Of a DNA stretch of 6,981 nt, positions 1 to 6,398 are shown piece after piece. Source of the stretch: CAZCZY01 sp964503525 (GTDB taxonomy: Bacteria; Patescibacteriota; JAUYIX01). Below the pieces are notes generated by a model, which searched no databases, was not told where the DNA came from, and saw only the letters and a program-made list of their open reading frames with translations. Each line of letters starts with the position of its first letter. Positions within the stretch are counted from its first letter, which is position 1. The position numbers and the translations under genes were made by a program. Location of the stretch: NCBI GenBank assembly GCA_964503525.1, contig CAZCZY010000068.1, forward strand, positions 1 through 6,981. Reading direction: 5' to 3'.

Positions 1-588
1 AAAGCCATACTCGTTGTTGGTGCCATAGGTGATATCGGCTGCGTACGCGCCACGCTTTTCTTCAGGTGTTTGTCCGTGCAAGGTTACCCCCACCGAGAGA
101 CCTAGAAAATTGTAGACGCCACCCATCCACTCGGCATCGCGCAGGGCCAGGTATTCGTTAACGGTGACGACGTGCACACCTTTGCCGGCGAGCGCGTTTA
201 AGTAGGCGGGTAAAACGGCGACCAATGTTTTTCCTTCTCCAGTTCGCATCTCGGCGATCCGGCCCTGATGCAATACGATCCCGCCGATAATCTGGACGTC
301 AAAGGGCACCATGTCCCATTTGGTTTCTATGTCACGAACCACCCACGATTTGCCGACTAATTTTTCCATGGCAGCGCACACCAACCCAAACGCCTCAGGT
401 AAAATATCGTCAAGCGCCCTGTTGTCTTTTTGTACGCGTTTCTTTAGCTCCTCGGTTTTTGATTTAATCTGTTCGTCCGTGAGTGGCGCAAACTTTTTTT
501 GCCAATCACGAACTTCCCGCACGAGTGGTTCGAGCGCTTTAATAACCCGAACATTGGGGTCACCAAAAACTTTAGTTAGCAGGCCCAT
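1..588 (-). CDS. secA: Preprotein translocase ATPase SecA, N-terminal part (3' end outside window)
   Basis: SecA is the cytosolic motor ATPase that pushes unfolded preproteins through the SecYEG channel. Only the first 196 codons are present; the frame is open at the window edge, so this is a cut by the window and not a broken gene. The translation starts MGLLTKVFGDPN and shows the first nucleotide-binding domain: the Q-motif area (FDVQIIGG near residues 96-103, then LHQG), the Walker A loop TGEGKT (116-121), PAYLNALAGKG (about 128-137), VTVNEYLALRDAEWMG (about 141-156) and ITYGTNNEYGF at the edge (about 186-196). All are diagnostic of SecA. Compared with the common form, about 15 extra residues (about 80-94, containing KWDM) sit between the EAF helix and PFDVQ. 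The ATG is the natural start because the helical N-terminus follows at once; no clear Shine-Dalgarno precedes it. It is the last gene seen in the unit, 73 nt after the unknown gene. Confidence 0.97.
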   Translation of the reverse strand, partial: MGLLTKVFGDPNVRVIKALEPLVREVRDWQKKFAPLTDEQIKSKTEELKKRVQKDNRALDDILPEAFGLVCAAMEKLVGKSWVVRDIETKWDMVPFDVQIIGGIVLHQGRIAEMRTGEGKTLVAVLPAYLNALAGKGVHVVTVNEYLALRDAEWMGGVYNFLGLSVGVTLHGQTPEEKRGAYAADITYGTNNEYGF

Positions 589-661
589 ACGTTTAATATG
601 CTACTACGATATTTTTGCCTATTAGAACAGCGATTTTGCCACAAAAGGGCAGCAAGATCAA
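589..661 (-). other. Intergenic leader of secA, the largest gap in the window
   Basis: This 73-nt AT-rich stretch lies between the stop of the unknown gene and the secA ATG. It holds a short inverted repeat, TTTTG-TGG-CAAAA (646-634 read on the minus strand), with no following T-run, so it does not look like an intrinsic terminator. Single hexamers resembling a -10 box (TATCGT, TATTAA) occur, but none has a matching -35 box at 16-18 nt. I see no Shine-Dalgarno in the last 20 nt. The length would allow secA-specific control, but nothing in the sequence proves it. Confidence 0.4.
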
Positions 662-1012
662 TTAGGCGGCAATGCCGATACTGTCACGTTCATCTTCTGG
701 TTTTGGAGCTTTGCCAGCCGCCGTGGGTGTACTCGGACCCGGCTCAGGCGATTCTTCCTTAAGGACCTGCAAAATCACCGGGGCCAAGTCTCCCAGCTCC
801 GCGATCTCGTCAGCGTCAATGTCCGGATTTTCCGAATATTTCTTGTAGACATTGAAAATCAAACGCCGATCCTCAAACTTTTGTGGATCGATCCCGAGGA
901 CCTTAAATCTTTCTCCCAAACTTTTTGTAAGCGAACTCGCGGCTGCCTCTATGGCGCGCTCATCCGGTGTTTTTTCCGACGCACCACCTGCAATTGATCT
1001 AAGTTCGGGCAT
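662..1012 (-). CDS. Unrecognised 116-aa acidic protein encoded between hpf and secA
   Basis: I do not recognise this family. The reading frame has an ATG start and a TAA stop, and lies on the same strand and in the same tight array as its neighbours (22 nt after hpf, 73 nt before secA). It has the best ribosome-binding sequence in the window (GGAGG, 12 nt before the ATG), which argues that it is a real gene. The protein has no signal peptide and no membrane segment, and is predicted cytosolic. Residues about 14-86 look helical and charged (for example RRLIFNVYKKYS near 49-60, then an acidic DIDADEIAELGD stretch near 64-75). Residues about 87-116 are rich in Pro, Ala, Gly and charged residues and look disordered. 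I count 23 Asp/Glu against 15 Lys/Arg, so it is clearly acidic. No catalytic or metal-binding motif is evident and there are no cysteines. Its position suggests some link to ribosome hibernation or export, but that is association only. Confidence 0.7.
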   Translation of the reverse strand: MPELRSIAGGASEKTPDERAIEAAASSLTKSLGERFKVLGIDPQKFEDRRLIFNVYKKYSENPDIDADEIAELGDLAPVILQVLKEESPEPGPSTPTAAGKAPKPEDERDSIGIAA

Positions 1013-1024
1013 GACTGGCTTGGG

Positions 1025-1036
1025 CCTCCGCTCCTT
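1025..1036 (-). promoter_or_regulatory. Ribosome-binding sequence for the unknown gene (AAGGAGCGGAGG)
   Basis: Two purine-rich Shine-Dalgarno-like cores lie in tandem: AAGGAG, overlapping the hpf stop codon, and GGAGG ending 12 nt before the ATG at 1012. The nearer core is slightly farther than the usual 5-9 nt, so efficiency is uncertain. It is still the clearest such motif in the window and supports both the ATG choice and the reality of this gene. Confidence 0.55.
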
Positions 1037-1412
1037 AGTCTGGCTTCCGCAGCGCTATGCCTGTCACCCGGCGTTCTACTCGCTCTTTATCGCGAAGGTC
1101 TTTACCCTTGGTGTTGTGCATAAAGCGCTCCTTATGTTTGAGCAGTTCTTTTTCTAGACGCTCGACAAGCAAATCTACGGCCTCGTAAGGGTGTTCGGCT
1201 AGTTCAGAGGCGTACACGGTCTTTTTTGCGACAGCGAGACGCGCCTCAGCGCGATAGACTTTTCCTTTGCGATGGTGGGTGTCGTGCGCAATTTCTAGTT
1301 CAGCCGATAGGATCGGCTTTAGAAAGTGTTCTAAGTGCTCGATCTTGTGGCGAAAATAGTCTTCTAGTGCTGGGCTTTTATCGACTTTGGTCCACGTGAG
1401 TCTGATTTCCAT
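1035..1412 (-). CDS. hpf: Ribosome hibernation-promoting factor, short form (HPF/RaiA family)
   Basis: Proteins of this family bind the 30S decoding region, where mRNA and tRNA would sit, and inactivate or protect ribosomes during slow growth. The 125-residue product has the family's beta-alpha-beta-beta-beta-alpha layout. MEIRLTWTKV forms the first strand, SPALEDYFRHKIEHLEHFL the first helix, and AELEIAHDTHH, YRAEARLAV and KTVYASELAE the strands. The signature EHPYEAVDLLVERLEKELLKHK (about 73-94) forms the second helix. It lacks the C-terminal dimerisation domain of the long (about 180-200 aa) form that makes 100S dimers. It does carry a basic tail of about 30 residues (about 96-125) that I cannot assign. 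Start: ATG only 4 nt after the murB stop, with no Shine-Dalgarno visible, so translational coupling to murB is plausible. hpf next to secA is a known arrangement in other bacteria. RaiA/YfiA is an equally good name. Confidence 0.9.
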   Translation of the reverse strand: MEIRLTWTKVDKSPALEDYFRHKIEHLEHFLKPILSAELEIAHDTHHRKGKVYRAEARLAVAKKTVYASELAEHPYEAVDLLVERLEKELLKHKERFMHNTKGKDLRDKERVERRVTGIALRKPD

Positions 1413-1416
1413 GGCG

Positions 1417-2574
1417 CTATTTTAGCAATGGATACGAACTAAATCCAACGAGTTTGATTTCTGGCTCCAATACCAAACCAAAAATGTCTTTTACGGCCTG
1501 TTGCATGTCCTGCGCCAGTGTCGCTAATTCCGCCGCTTTGGCCGTTGGCTTGAGAGTAATCAGCGAGAGAGAGTGTCGCGGAGAGACTCCCACCGCACCG
1601 CGTACAAATCCTTTGGAAAACGGTGTGTATTCGAGCAAAAATGCAGCCGAAATTTTTACGCGCCCATCCGGTTGCTCCCAATACCACGGCATTAATTTTT
1701 TCTTTTTTTCTGGATCTTGATCGGCTGCGTGCATTATTTTTTCGAATTCGCTTTTGGTAACCATCGGGTTTTTGAAAATCGACCCGGCACTTTGCAAACT
1801 AAATCTTCCTGGCAACATGACCATGCCTTTTTTCTCGCGAATATCTAAAATAGCGTCACGAACCTCGGACAACGTTGGTGGCGTTGTTCGTCCCTCAAAA
1901 ATTTTTCCGAGATTAAAGCGATGATCCTTATAGGGGGTTTTTGTCAGCACGGCATTTTTTGGAGCTGTGGAATTGCCGCCTTGTAGCCGTAACGTGATTT
2001 CAGTAATAAGGTATTTGCCCGCATCGCGAGTTTTAAAGCGACTGTCTCGGTAGCCAAACCCACAATCTGCCTGCATAAATATGTGCTCCTGCCCTGTTGC
2101 AACTTCGACGCACCGACAACTCACCACGACGTCCTGTAGCGTTTGTCCGTACGCACCAATATTTTGTACGAGCGCACCGCCAACCGAACCGGGAATTCCG
2201 GATAGGCATTCGATACCCGTCCACCCTTCTGTAACAGCGCGTCGCACTAGTCCATCCCAGGCTTCACCTGCGGCGGCGCTGAGTTCGACCATGTCACTAA
2301 TTTTTTCGCTGCCATCAATTTTTTTTGCACGAACCCCGCGCAATTGAATCTCAAGCGCCAGTCCCGGCCAGCCTTCGTCACTGATCAACGTGTTGCTGCC
2401 CCCACCTAAAATAAACACCGGTTGTTTTTTTTCTTTGGCCCAGGTCAGCGCGTGCGTTAGTTCGTCAATCAGTGTGACCGTAGCAAAATATCTAGCTGGC
2501 CCACCAACTTTGTAGGTGGTGTAGGGAGCGAGCGAAACATTTTCTTTAATTTCTAACCGCACAGCTTTTGGCAC
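1417..2574 (-). CDS. murB: UDP-N-acetylenolpyruvoylglucosamine reductase MurB (type I)
   Basis: MurB is the cytosolic FAD flavoenzyme that uses NADPH to reduce UDP-GlcNAc-enolpyruvate to UDP-MurNAc, the second committed step of peptidoglycan synthesis. The FAD-binding half shows NVSLAPYTTYKVGGPA (12-27), LGGGSNTLISD (56-66) and SGIPGSVGGALVQNIGAYG (125-143). Catalytic candidates by comparison with E. coli MurB are R176 in GYRDSRFK, S265 in SAGSIFKNP and E372 in LEPEIKLVG. The YRDS.FK segment marks the type I (E. coli-like) enzyme. At 385 aa it is longer than the E. coli protein (342), with extra residues around 206-235 and a lysine-rich loop at about 290-293. The start is GTG. The murC stop lies in the same frame 9 nt upstream, so no earlier start is possible; a second GTG at codon 5 is an alternative. 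No Shine-Dalgarno is visible, which suggests coupling to murC translation. Confidence 0.96.
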   Translation of the reverse strand: MPKAVRLEIKENVSLAPYTTYKVGGPARYFATVTLIDELTHALTWAKEKKQPVFILGGGSNTLISDEGWPGLALEIQLRGVRAKKIDGSEKISDMVELSAAAGEAWDGLVRRAVTEGWTGIECLSGIPGSVGGALVQNIGAYGQTLQDVVVSCRCVEVATGQEHIFMQADCGFGYRDSRFKTRDAGKYLITEITLRLQGGNSTAPKNAVLTKTPYKDHRFNLGKIFEGRTTPPTLSEVRDAILDIREKKGMVMLPGRFSLQSAGSIFKNPMVTKSEFEKIMHAADQDPEKKKKLMPWYWEQPDGRVKISAAFLLEYTPFSKGFVRGAVGVSPRHSLSLITLKPTAKAAELATLAQDMQQAVKDIFGLVLEPEIKLVGFSSYPLLK

Positions 2575-2583
2575 TACGTTGGG

Positions 2584-4008
2584 CTATTTTTTGAGGGACT
2601 TGAGAATTCTTGGCGCGAGTTCTGTCACATTGCCAGCTCCGATAGTCATGAGCACGTCCCCACGTTTAACGCCTTGCACCGCTGCCTTTAGCGCGCCATC
2701 CATGTCCTTTGCCGCCACAGCCGGCGTCCCTGCACGTTTGACCGCACGCGCCAAGCTCCCACTATTAAAACGCACCCGAATCTTGGCATCATTTTCGCGG
2801 CCGGCCACAAAAAATACCGGTGGAACCACGACGCGATCAGCAAGTTGCAGCGCCGCCACAAATTCATCAAAAAAATCCCGCAGCCGGCCGTAAAAGTGCG
2901 GTTGAAATATTGCCGTGATACGTTTTTTTCCAAAGCGTGCGCGAGCTGCCGACAAGGTTGCGCGCAATTCCGTTGGGTGGTGGGCATAATCGTCGATAAC
3001 CGTCACGCCTCCGAGTTCGCCAATAAATTCAAACCGTCGCCAGGCTCCCGGAAATTCTAAGAGCGCTTTTTGTATGTCTGCAAGCGGCACGCCAAGATGT
3101 GATGTTACGGCGATAGCGGCCATCGCATTTTGTACATTGTGCAAGCCCGGTACGCGTAGTTTAAAGTGTCCAACCAGCTTTCCGTGATACTGCACATCAA
3201 ATGTCGTCTGGGGGCCCGTGAGTTTGACTCTGACCGCCCGCAGCTCGTTGACCGACCCGATCCCGTACCACAAAGCGCGACCGTGTAAGTGTTCGGTCAC
3301 GGCCCTAACCCCCGGATCATCGCCATTACCTACCACCACGCCAGAGCGCGGCACCAACAACAAGAAATGCCTAAAAGCCCCACGAATATCATCGATGTCG
3401 CGGTAATAATTTAAATGATCAGCCTCAACGTTGGTTACTACCGCAATTTTAGAAGGGTAATTATAAAAGGCGCGCTTGTATTCATCTGCTTCGACTACCG
3501 CATATTCGCCGTGACCAAGCCGAGCATTTCCGTTGAGATTTTTTAGGAGCGAACCAACAACAATCGTCGGATCCCAGTTTGCGCCTAGGAGTATGGACCC
3601 GATCATGCCGGTTGTAGTTGTCTTACCGTGTGTACCGCTGACGCCAATGATTTTTCGGTGGCCCAGGATGATTGGAAGTGCCTCAGGGTATGACTTAGTG
3701 GGAACTCCAAGCTTGCGCGCGCGCACGAGTTCTGGATTGTCCCGTGAGACGTCGTTGGTGTGTACTACAAGGTCCGCGTCCGTCGGTACCGTGCGCGCGC
3801 GGTGCGGCCCGATCGTAATTGGAATTTTAACAGTGCCGAGCGACGAGGTTACGGGCGAGGCTTTTAAATCGGAACCGCTCACGCGCGCACCGCTCGCCGC
3901 AAATAACCGTGCGAGCGCAGACACGCCGATCCCACCGATCCCTACAAAGTGTACCCGACGATACTTCTTAGCGGTGCGCGCTTTGGGCTTGCTCAAAACT
4001 TTAGTCAT
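2584..4008 (-). CDS. murC: UDP-N-acetylmuramate--L-alanine ligase MurC
   Basis: MurC is the cytosolic ATP-dependent ligase that adds L-Ala to UDP-MurNAc, the first residue of the peptide stem. The 474-residue product shows all three Mur ligase domains. The N-terminal Rossmann-like domain has HFVGIGGIGVSALA (20-33) and TNDVSRDNPEL (84-94). The central ATPase domain has the P-loop GTHGKTTTT (125-133), EADEY (173-177), TNVEADHLNYY (192-202) and LHNVQN (289-294). The C-terminal domain has RRFE (324-327), DDYAHHP (339-345), FQPHFYGRLRDF (368-379) and GAGNVTEL (457-464). The length matches the family. I chose the ATG at 4008, which puts the usual short basic leader before the glycine loop. The frame stays open to an ATG at 4092, but that would overlap murG by 65 nt and add 28 residues unlike any MurC. 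The gene starts 19 nt after murG and ends 9 nt before murB in the same frame. Confidence 0.97.
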   Translation of the reverse strand: MTKVLSKPKARTAKKYRRVHFVGIGGIGVSALARLFAASGARVSGSDLKASPVTSSLGTVKIPITIGPHRARTVPTDADLVVHTNDVSRDNPELVRARKLGVPTKSYPEALPIILGHRKIIGVSGTHGKTTTTGMIGSILLGANWDPTIVVGSLLKNLNGNARLGHGEYAVVEADEYKRAFYNYPSKIAVVTNVEADHLNYYRDIDDIRGAFRHFLLLVPRSGVVVGNGDDPGVRAVTEHLHGRALWYGIGSVNELRAVRVKLTGPQTTFDVQYHGKLVGHFKLRVPGLHNVQNAMAAIAVTSHLGVPLADIQKALLEFPGAWRRFEFIGELGGVTVIDDYAHHPTELRATLSAARARFGKKRITAIFQPHFYGRLRDFFDEFVAALQLADRVVVPPVFFVAGRENDAKIRVRFNSGSLARAVKRAGTPAVAAKDMDGALKAAVQGVKRGDVLMTIGAGNVTELAPRILKSLKK

Positions 4009-4027
4009 ACTCAAAAAACTTAGGGCG

Positions 4028-5125
4028 CTATCGCAGTTGTGCGATGCGGAAAATCCAGTACGCCAGTTTTTGCGCAGCCAGTGGCGTATCAAACTTACGG
4101 ATCGCCGTGGCCAATTGTTGTTGCGCCGCCGTATCGTGAAATAATTTTAGAAGTTCGCCCAAAAGAATTGTGCCGGTGAGGTTGGCCTCTTCCATCATGT
4201 AAATGGCATTTTGCTTTTGGAAGGCAAAGGCGTTCATGACTTGATGGTTGCTGGCCGAACCCTGCAACGGAATAACCACTGACGGCTTGCCGACAGCGGC
4301 AAGCTCAAAGAGCTGTCCGCCGGCGCGCGAGACGATGATGTCGGCAGCCGCATAGACGTCAGCCAATTCCTCCTCAAAAAATCCGGCGGTGCGATAGCCT
4401 CGCGCGCCGTACATATCTGCAAACGGCTTGGCAGATTCAATATTTTTTGGACCAACCTGATGTATCACCTGAAAATGTGGGAGTAACTCTGGCAATAAAT
4501 CGTAAATGACTTTGTTGATGGCCATGGCTCCCTGCGAGCCTCCCAATACAACTAAGATTGGTTTTTCTGTCGTGAGATTGAATCGTTGCAGTGCTCGCTC
4601 TTTTGAACCGCTCAGTAGTTCGCGCCGAATCGGGTTACCCGTAAACACCGTTTTTTCTTTTGGCAGCTCGTCGGCAACAATTGGGTAGCTAGTAGCAATG
4701 AGCGTCGCACGCTTGCTCAATTTGCGATTGGCTAGGCCCGGCACGCTATCCGTCTCGTGCAACAATATCGGCATGTCGCGCAACCATGCCGCAGTCACCG
4801 TGGGATAACTCACAAACCCACCCTTAGAAAAAACGACATGCGGTTGAAAACCGCCGAGCGCTGCATGCGCTTGAGCTGTACCAACAGGAACTTTTGCACC
4901 ATCGACAATATTAGCTAAAGAAAAATAGCGCCGCAGCTTTCCGGTTGCGACTGCTTTAAACGCAATGTCCGCTTTTTTTGCGACCTCGGCCTCTGGACCA
5001 TTTTTAGAACCAATCCATAAAAATTGTGCGTCCGGGTCGAGCCGCTTAATCTCTTGAGCAACCGCTACAATCGGAAAAACATGTCCGCCAGTACCACCTC
5101 CTGTTAATGCAACTCTAATGCCCAT
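4028..5125 (-). CDS. murG: Lipid II synthase MurG (UDP-GlcNAc:undecaprenyl-PP-MurNAc-pentapeptide GlcNAc transferase)
   Basis: MurG is the peripheral membrane GT28-family glycosyltransferase that adds GlcNAc from UDP-GlcNAc to lipid I, giving lipid II on the inner membrane face. The 365-residue product (E. coli 355) has the N-domain glycine loop GGGTGGHVFP (9-18, with H15), FSKGGFVSYP (99-108) and LLHETDSVPGLANR (121-134). FTGNPIRREL (161-170) follows, then the C-domain loop GGSQGA (195-200) and the UDP-GlcNAc site SRAGGQLFELAAVGKPSVVIPL (266-287), with E274 and HQVMNA (294-299). Two departures from the textbook motif stand out. HEQN is replaced by HETD, and the SRAG-to-Glu spacing is one residue shorter than in E. 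coli. I recall both variants from Patescibacteria MurG, which I take as a clade signature. The ATG lies 1 nt after the ftsW stop, with no visible Shine-Dalgarno, so coupled translation is likely. FtsW next door uses the lipid II made here. Confidence 0.97.
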   Translation of the reverse strand: MGIRVALTGGGTGGHVFPIVAVAQEIKRLDPDAQFLWIGSKNGPEAEVAKKADIAFKAVATGKLRRYFSLANIVDGAKVPVGTAQAHAALGGFQPHVVFSKGGFVSYPTVTAAWLRDMPILLHETDSVPGLANRKLSKRATLIATSYPIVADELPKEKTVFTGNPIRRELLSGSKERALQRFNLTTEKPILVVLGGSQGAMAINKVIYDLLPELLPHFQVIHQVGPKNIESAKPFADMYGARGYRTAGFFEEELADVYAAADIIVSRAGGQLFELAAVGKPSVVIPLQGSASNHQVMNAFAFQKQNAIYMMEEANLTGTILLGELLKLFHDTAAQQQLATAIRKFDTPLAAQKLAYWIFRIAQLR

Positions 5126-5126
5126 G

Positions 5127-6383
5127 TTAGTTCGTTACGGGTTTAATTTTTACGATATTGCCTGCTGCTGATTTTTCTTTTGCGGGGCGTTCACGGCTTG
5201 GTTCGTCACTTTTGTTGTCACGAACAAACATCGAGCGGCGGCGGAGGCTCCAGGGAACTTGTCTGCGGCGGGGAGAATCATCGGTGTACCTGGATACGTT
5301 AACTAATATTCCGGCTGCTGCCAATGAGACCACCAAAGCCGAGCCACCAAAGCTAATAAATGGCAGCGGAATGCCGGTGAGTGGGAGGATGCCAGACAGC
5401 GCGCCAATGTTGATAAAGGCCTGCGCAATAAACCAGGTCGTGATGCCGACCGCGAGCAGTTTACCGAAGTTGTCGCTCGAGCGGCGCGCGATTTGATAGC
5501 CCTGAAAACCAAGGAGCAAGAAGACAATTACAACGAGACTGACCCTTAAGAATCCAAGCTCTTCGGCCAGGATGGCAAAGATGGAGTCACCGGCGGGTTC
5601 GGGAAGATAATTAAATTTTTGACGACTTTGGCCGAGCCCGACACCAAATAGACCACCAGATCCAATAGCAAGTAACGCTTGATTGATTTGATAGCCGAGA
5701 CCTTGCGGATCGTGCGACGGATTAAGAAAAACGGTAAAGCGTGCCAGACGATACGGCTCGAGCTTAATTGCCGCGGCCAAAAAACCTATCGCGCCCAAAA
5801 ATAACACGCCAATGTGCCAGAGCCTGGCACCCGCGACAAAAAACATTGCCATCGCGGAGACGGCAATGATGGTCAACGTACCCAGATCGGGTTGAGCCAA
5901 GATTAAACCGATCACGACTCCGAGGACCGCAAGAAATGGAATCACACCGGTGGTAAATTCTTTGATGCCCTTGCCGCGCTTGTCGAGCCAGGCTGCAAGA
6001 AAAATAACCATCGTGAGCTTGGCGAGTTCGGACGGTTGAAAAGATGCAAAGCCAAGGTTGATCCAGCGCGTGGCACCGCCAAAACTAAAACCAACGCCAG
6101 GTATAAAAACTGCCACAAGGAGTAAGAGCGTGATAACCAACGCAATGAGATTTACGCGCTTCCAAAAACTGTAGGGTACTATCGACAGGGCAACAAAGAC
6201 TACAATACCAAGCAAGACGCCATTGGTGACCTGATTTTTTAACATCGCCAAATTGTTTCCAAATTGGTCATAACTTATTACCGAACTTGCCGACGCAATC
6301 GCAATCAAGCCAAAAATCACCAAAATCAGGATGATAATGATCAGGACAAAATTCGGTTTGTGGCGACGAGCGGCGGGAAGCAT
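5127..6383 (-). CDS. ftsW: Septal peptidoglycan polymerase FtsW (SEDS family)
   Basis: FtsW is the multi-pass SEDS glycosyltransferase that polymerises lipid II at the division septum together with a class B penicillin-binding protein. The 418-residue product has about ten hydrophobic segments, the first at about 12-31 and the last at about 340-364. SEDS signatures are GATRWINLG with FQPSELAKL (103-123), QPDLGT (164-169), EPYRLARF (209-216), GLGYQINQALLAIGSGGLFG (228-247), GLGQSRQKFNYLPE (249-262) and the EELGFL loop (274-279). D266 in PEPAGDSIFAI aligns with the proposed catalytic Asp of E. coli FtsW (D297). The final ISFGGSALV (343-351) is also typical. A cytosolic tail of about 50 residues is rich in Arg, Lys, Asp and Glu. 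RodA and SpoVE are close relatives; the location between murD and murG decides for FtsW. The ATG at 6383 lies 13 nt after the murD stop, with an AGGA motif across that stop. Confidence 0.95.
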   Translation of the reverse strand: MLPAARRHKPNFVLIIIILILVIFGLIAIASASSVISYDQFGNNLAMLKNQVTNGVLLGIVVFVALSIVPYSFWKRVNLIALVITLLLLVAVFIPGVGFSFGGATRWINLGFASFQPSELAKLTMVIFLAAWLDKRGKGIKEFTTGVIPFLAVLGVVIGLILAQPDLGTLTIIAVSAMAMFFVAGARLWHIGVLFLGAIGFLAAAIKLEPYRLARFTVFLNPSHDPQGLGYQINQALLAIGSGGLFGVGLGQSRQKFNYLPEPAGDSIFAILAEELGFLRVSLVVIVFLLLGFQGYQIARRSSDNFGKLLAVGITTWFIAQAFINIGALSGILPLTGIPLPFISFGGSALVVSLAAAGILVNVSRYTDDSPRRRQVPWSLRRRSMFVRDNKSDEPSRERPAKEKSAAGNIVKIKPVTN

Positions 6384-6394
6384 GGGCGAACAGA

Positions 6395-6398
6395 TCCT
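6395..6398 (-). promoter_or_regulatory. Short Shine-Dalgarno-like AGGA for ftsW
   Basis: AGGA overlaps the murD TAG stop codon and ends 11 nt before the ftsW ATG at 6383. The spacing is a little long and the core is only 4 nt, so it is a weak site. It supports the chosen ftsW start and suggests that terminating murD ribosomes help start ftsW. Confidence 0.4.

Noticed and set aside
493..499. Slippery heptamer A AAA AAG near the start of secA
   Set aside because: It is in the right phase, but a -1 shift meets a TAA after about ten codons, and no stimulatory structure or conserved product is evident; it is most likely just Gln-Lys-Lys codon choice.
634..646. Inverted repeat in the secA leader as a terminator or riboswitch
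   Set aside because: The stem is only five mostly A-T pairs, with no following T-run and no larger fold that I can see.
662..1012. Unknown gene as a SecM-like arrest peptide controlling secA
   Set aside because: Its position upstream of secA is suggestive, but the product has no signal sequence and no recognisable arrest motif near its C-terminus, so secretion sensing in the SecM manner is not supported.
3711..3726. Alternating GC tract (Z-DNA-like) in murC
   Set aside because: It is explained by consecutive Arg/Ala codons of the conserved NPEL...RARKLG region and is too short to argue for a structural role.
4009..4092. Extended murC start at the ATG at 4092 (502 aa)
   Set aside because: It would overlap the murG coding region by 65 nt and add 28 residues with no resemblance to a MurC N-terminus; the ATG at 4008 gives a normal MurC.
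3533..4144. 203-codon open frame on the plus strand
   Set aside because: It lies entirely antisense to murC and the end of murG, which have strong motif support; its translation shows no recognisable domain and has shadow-like composition.
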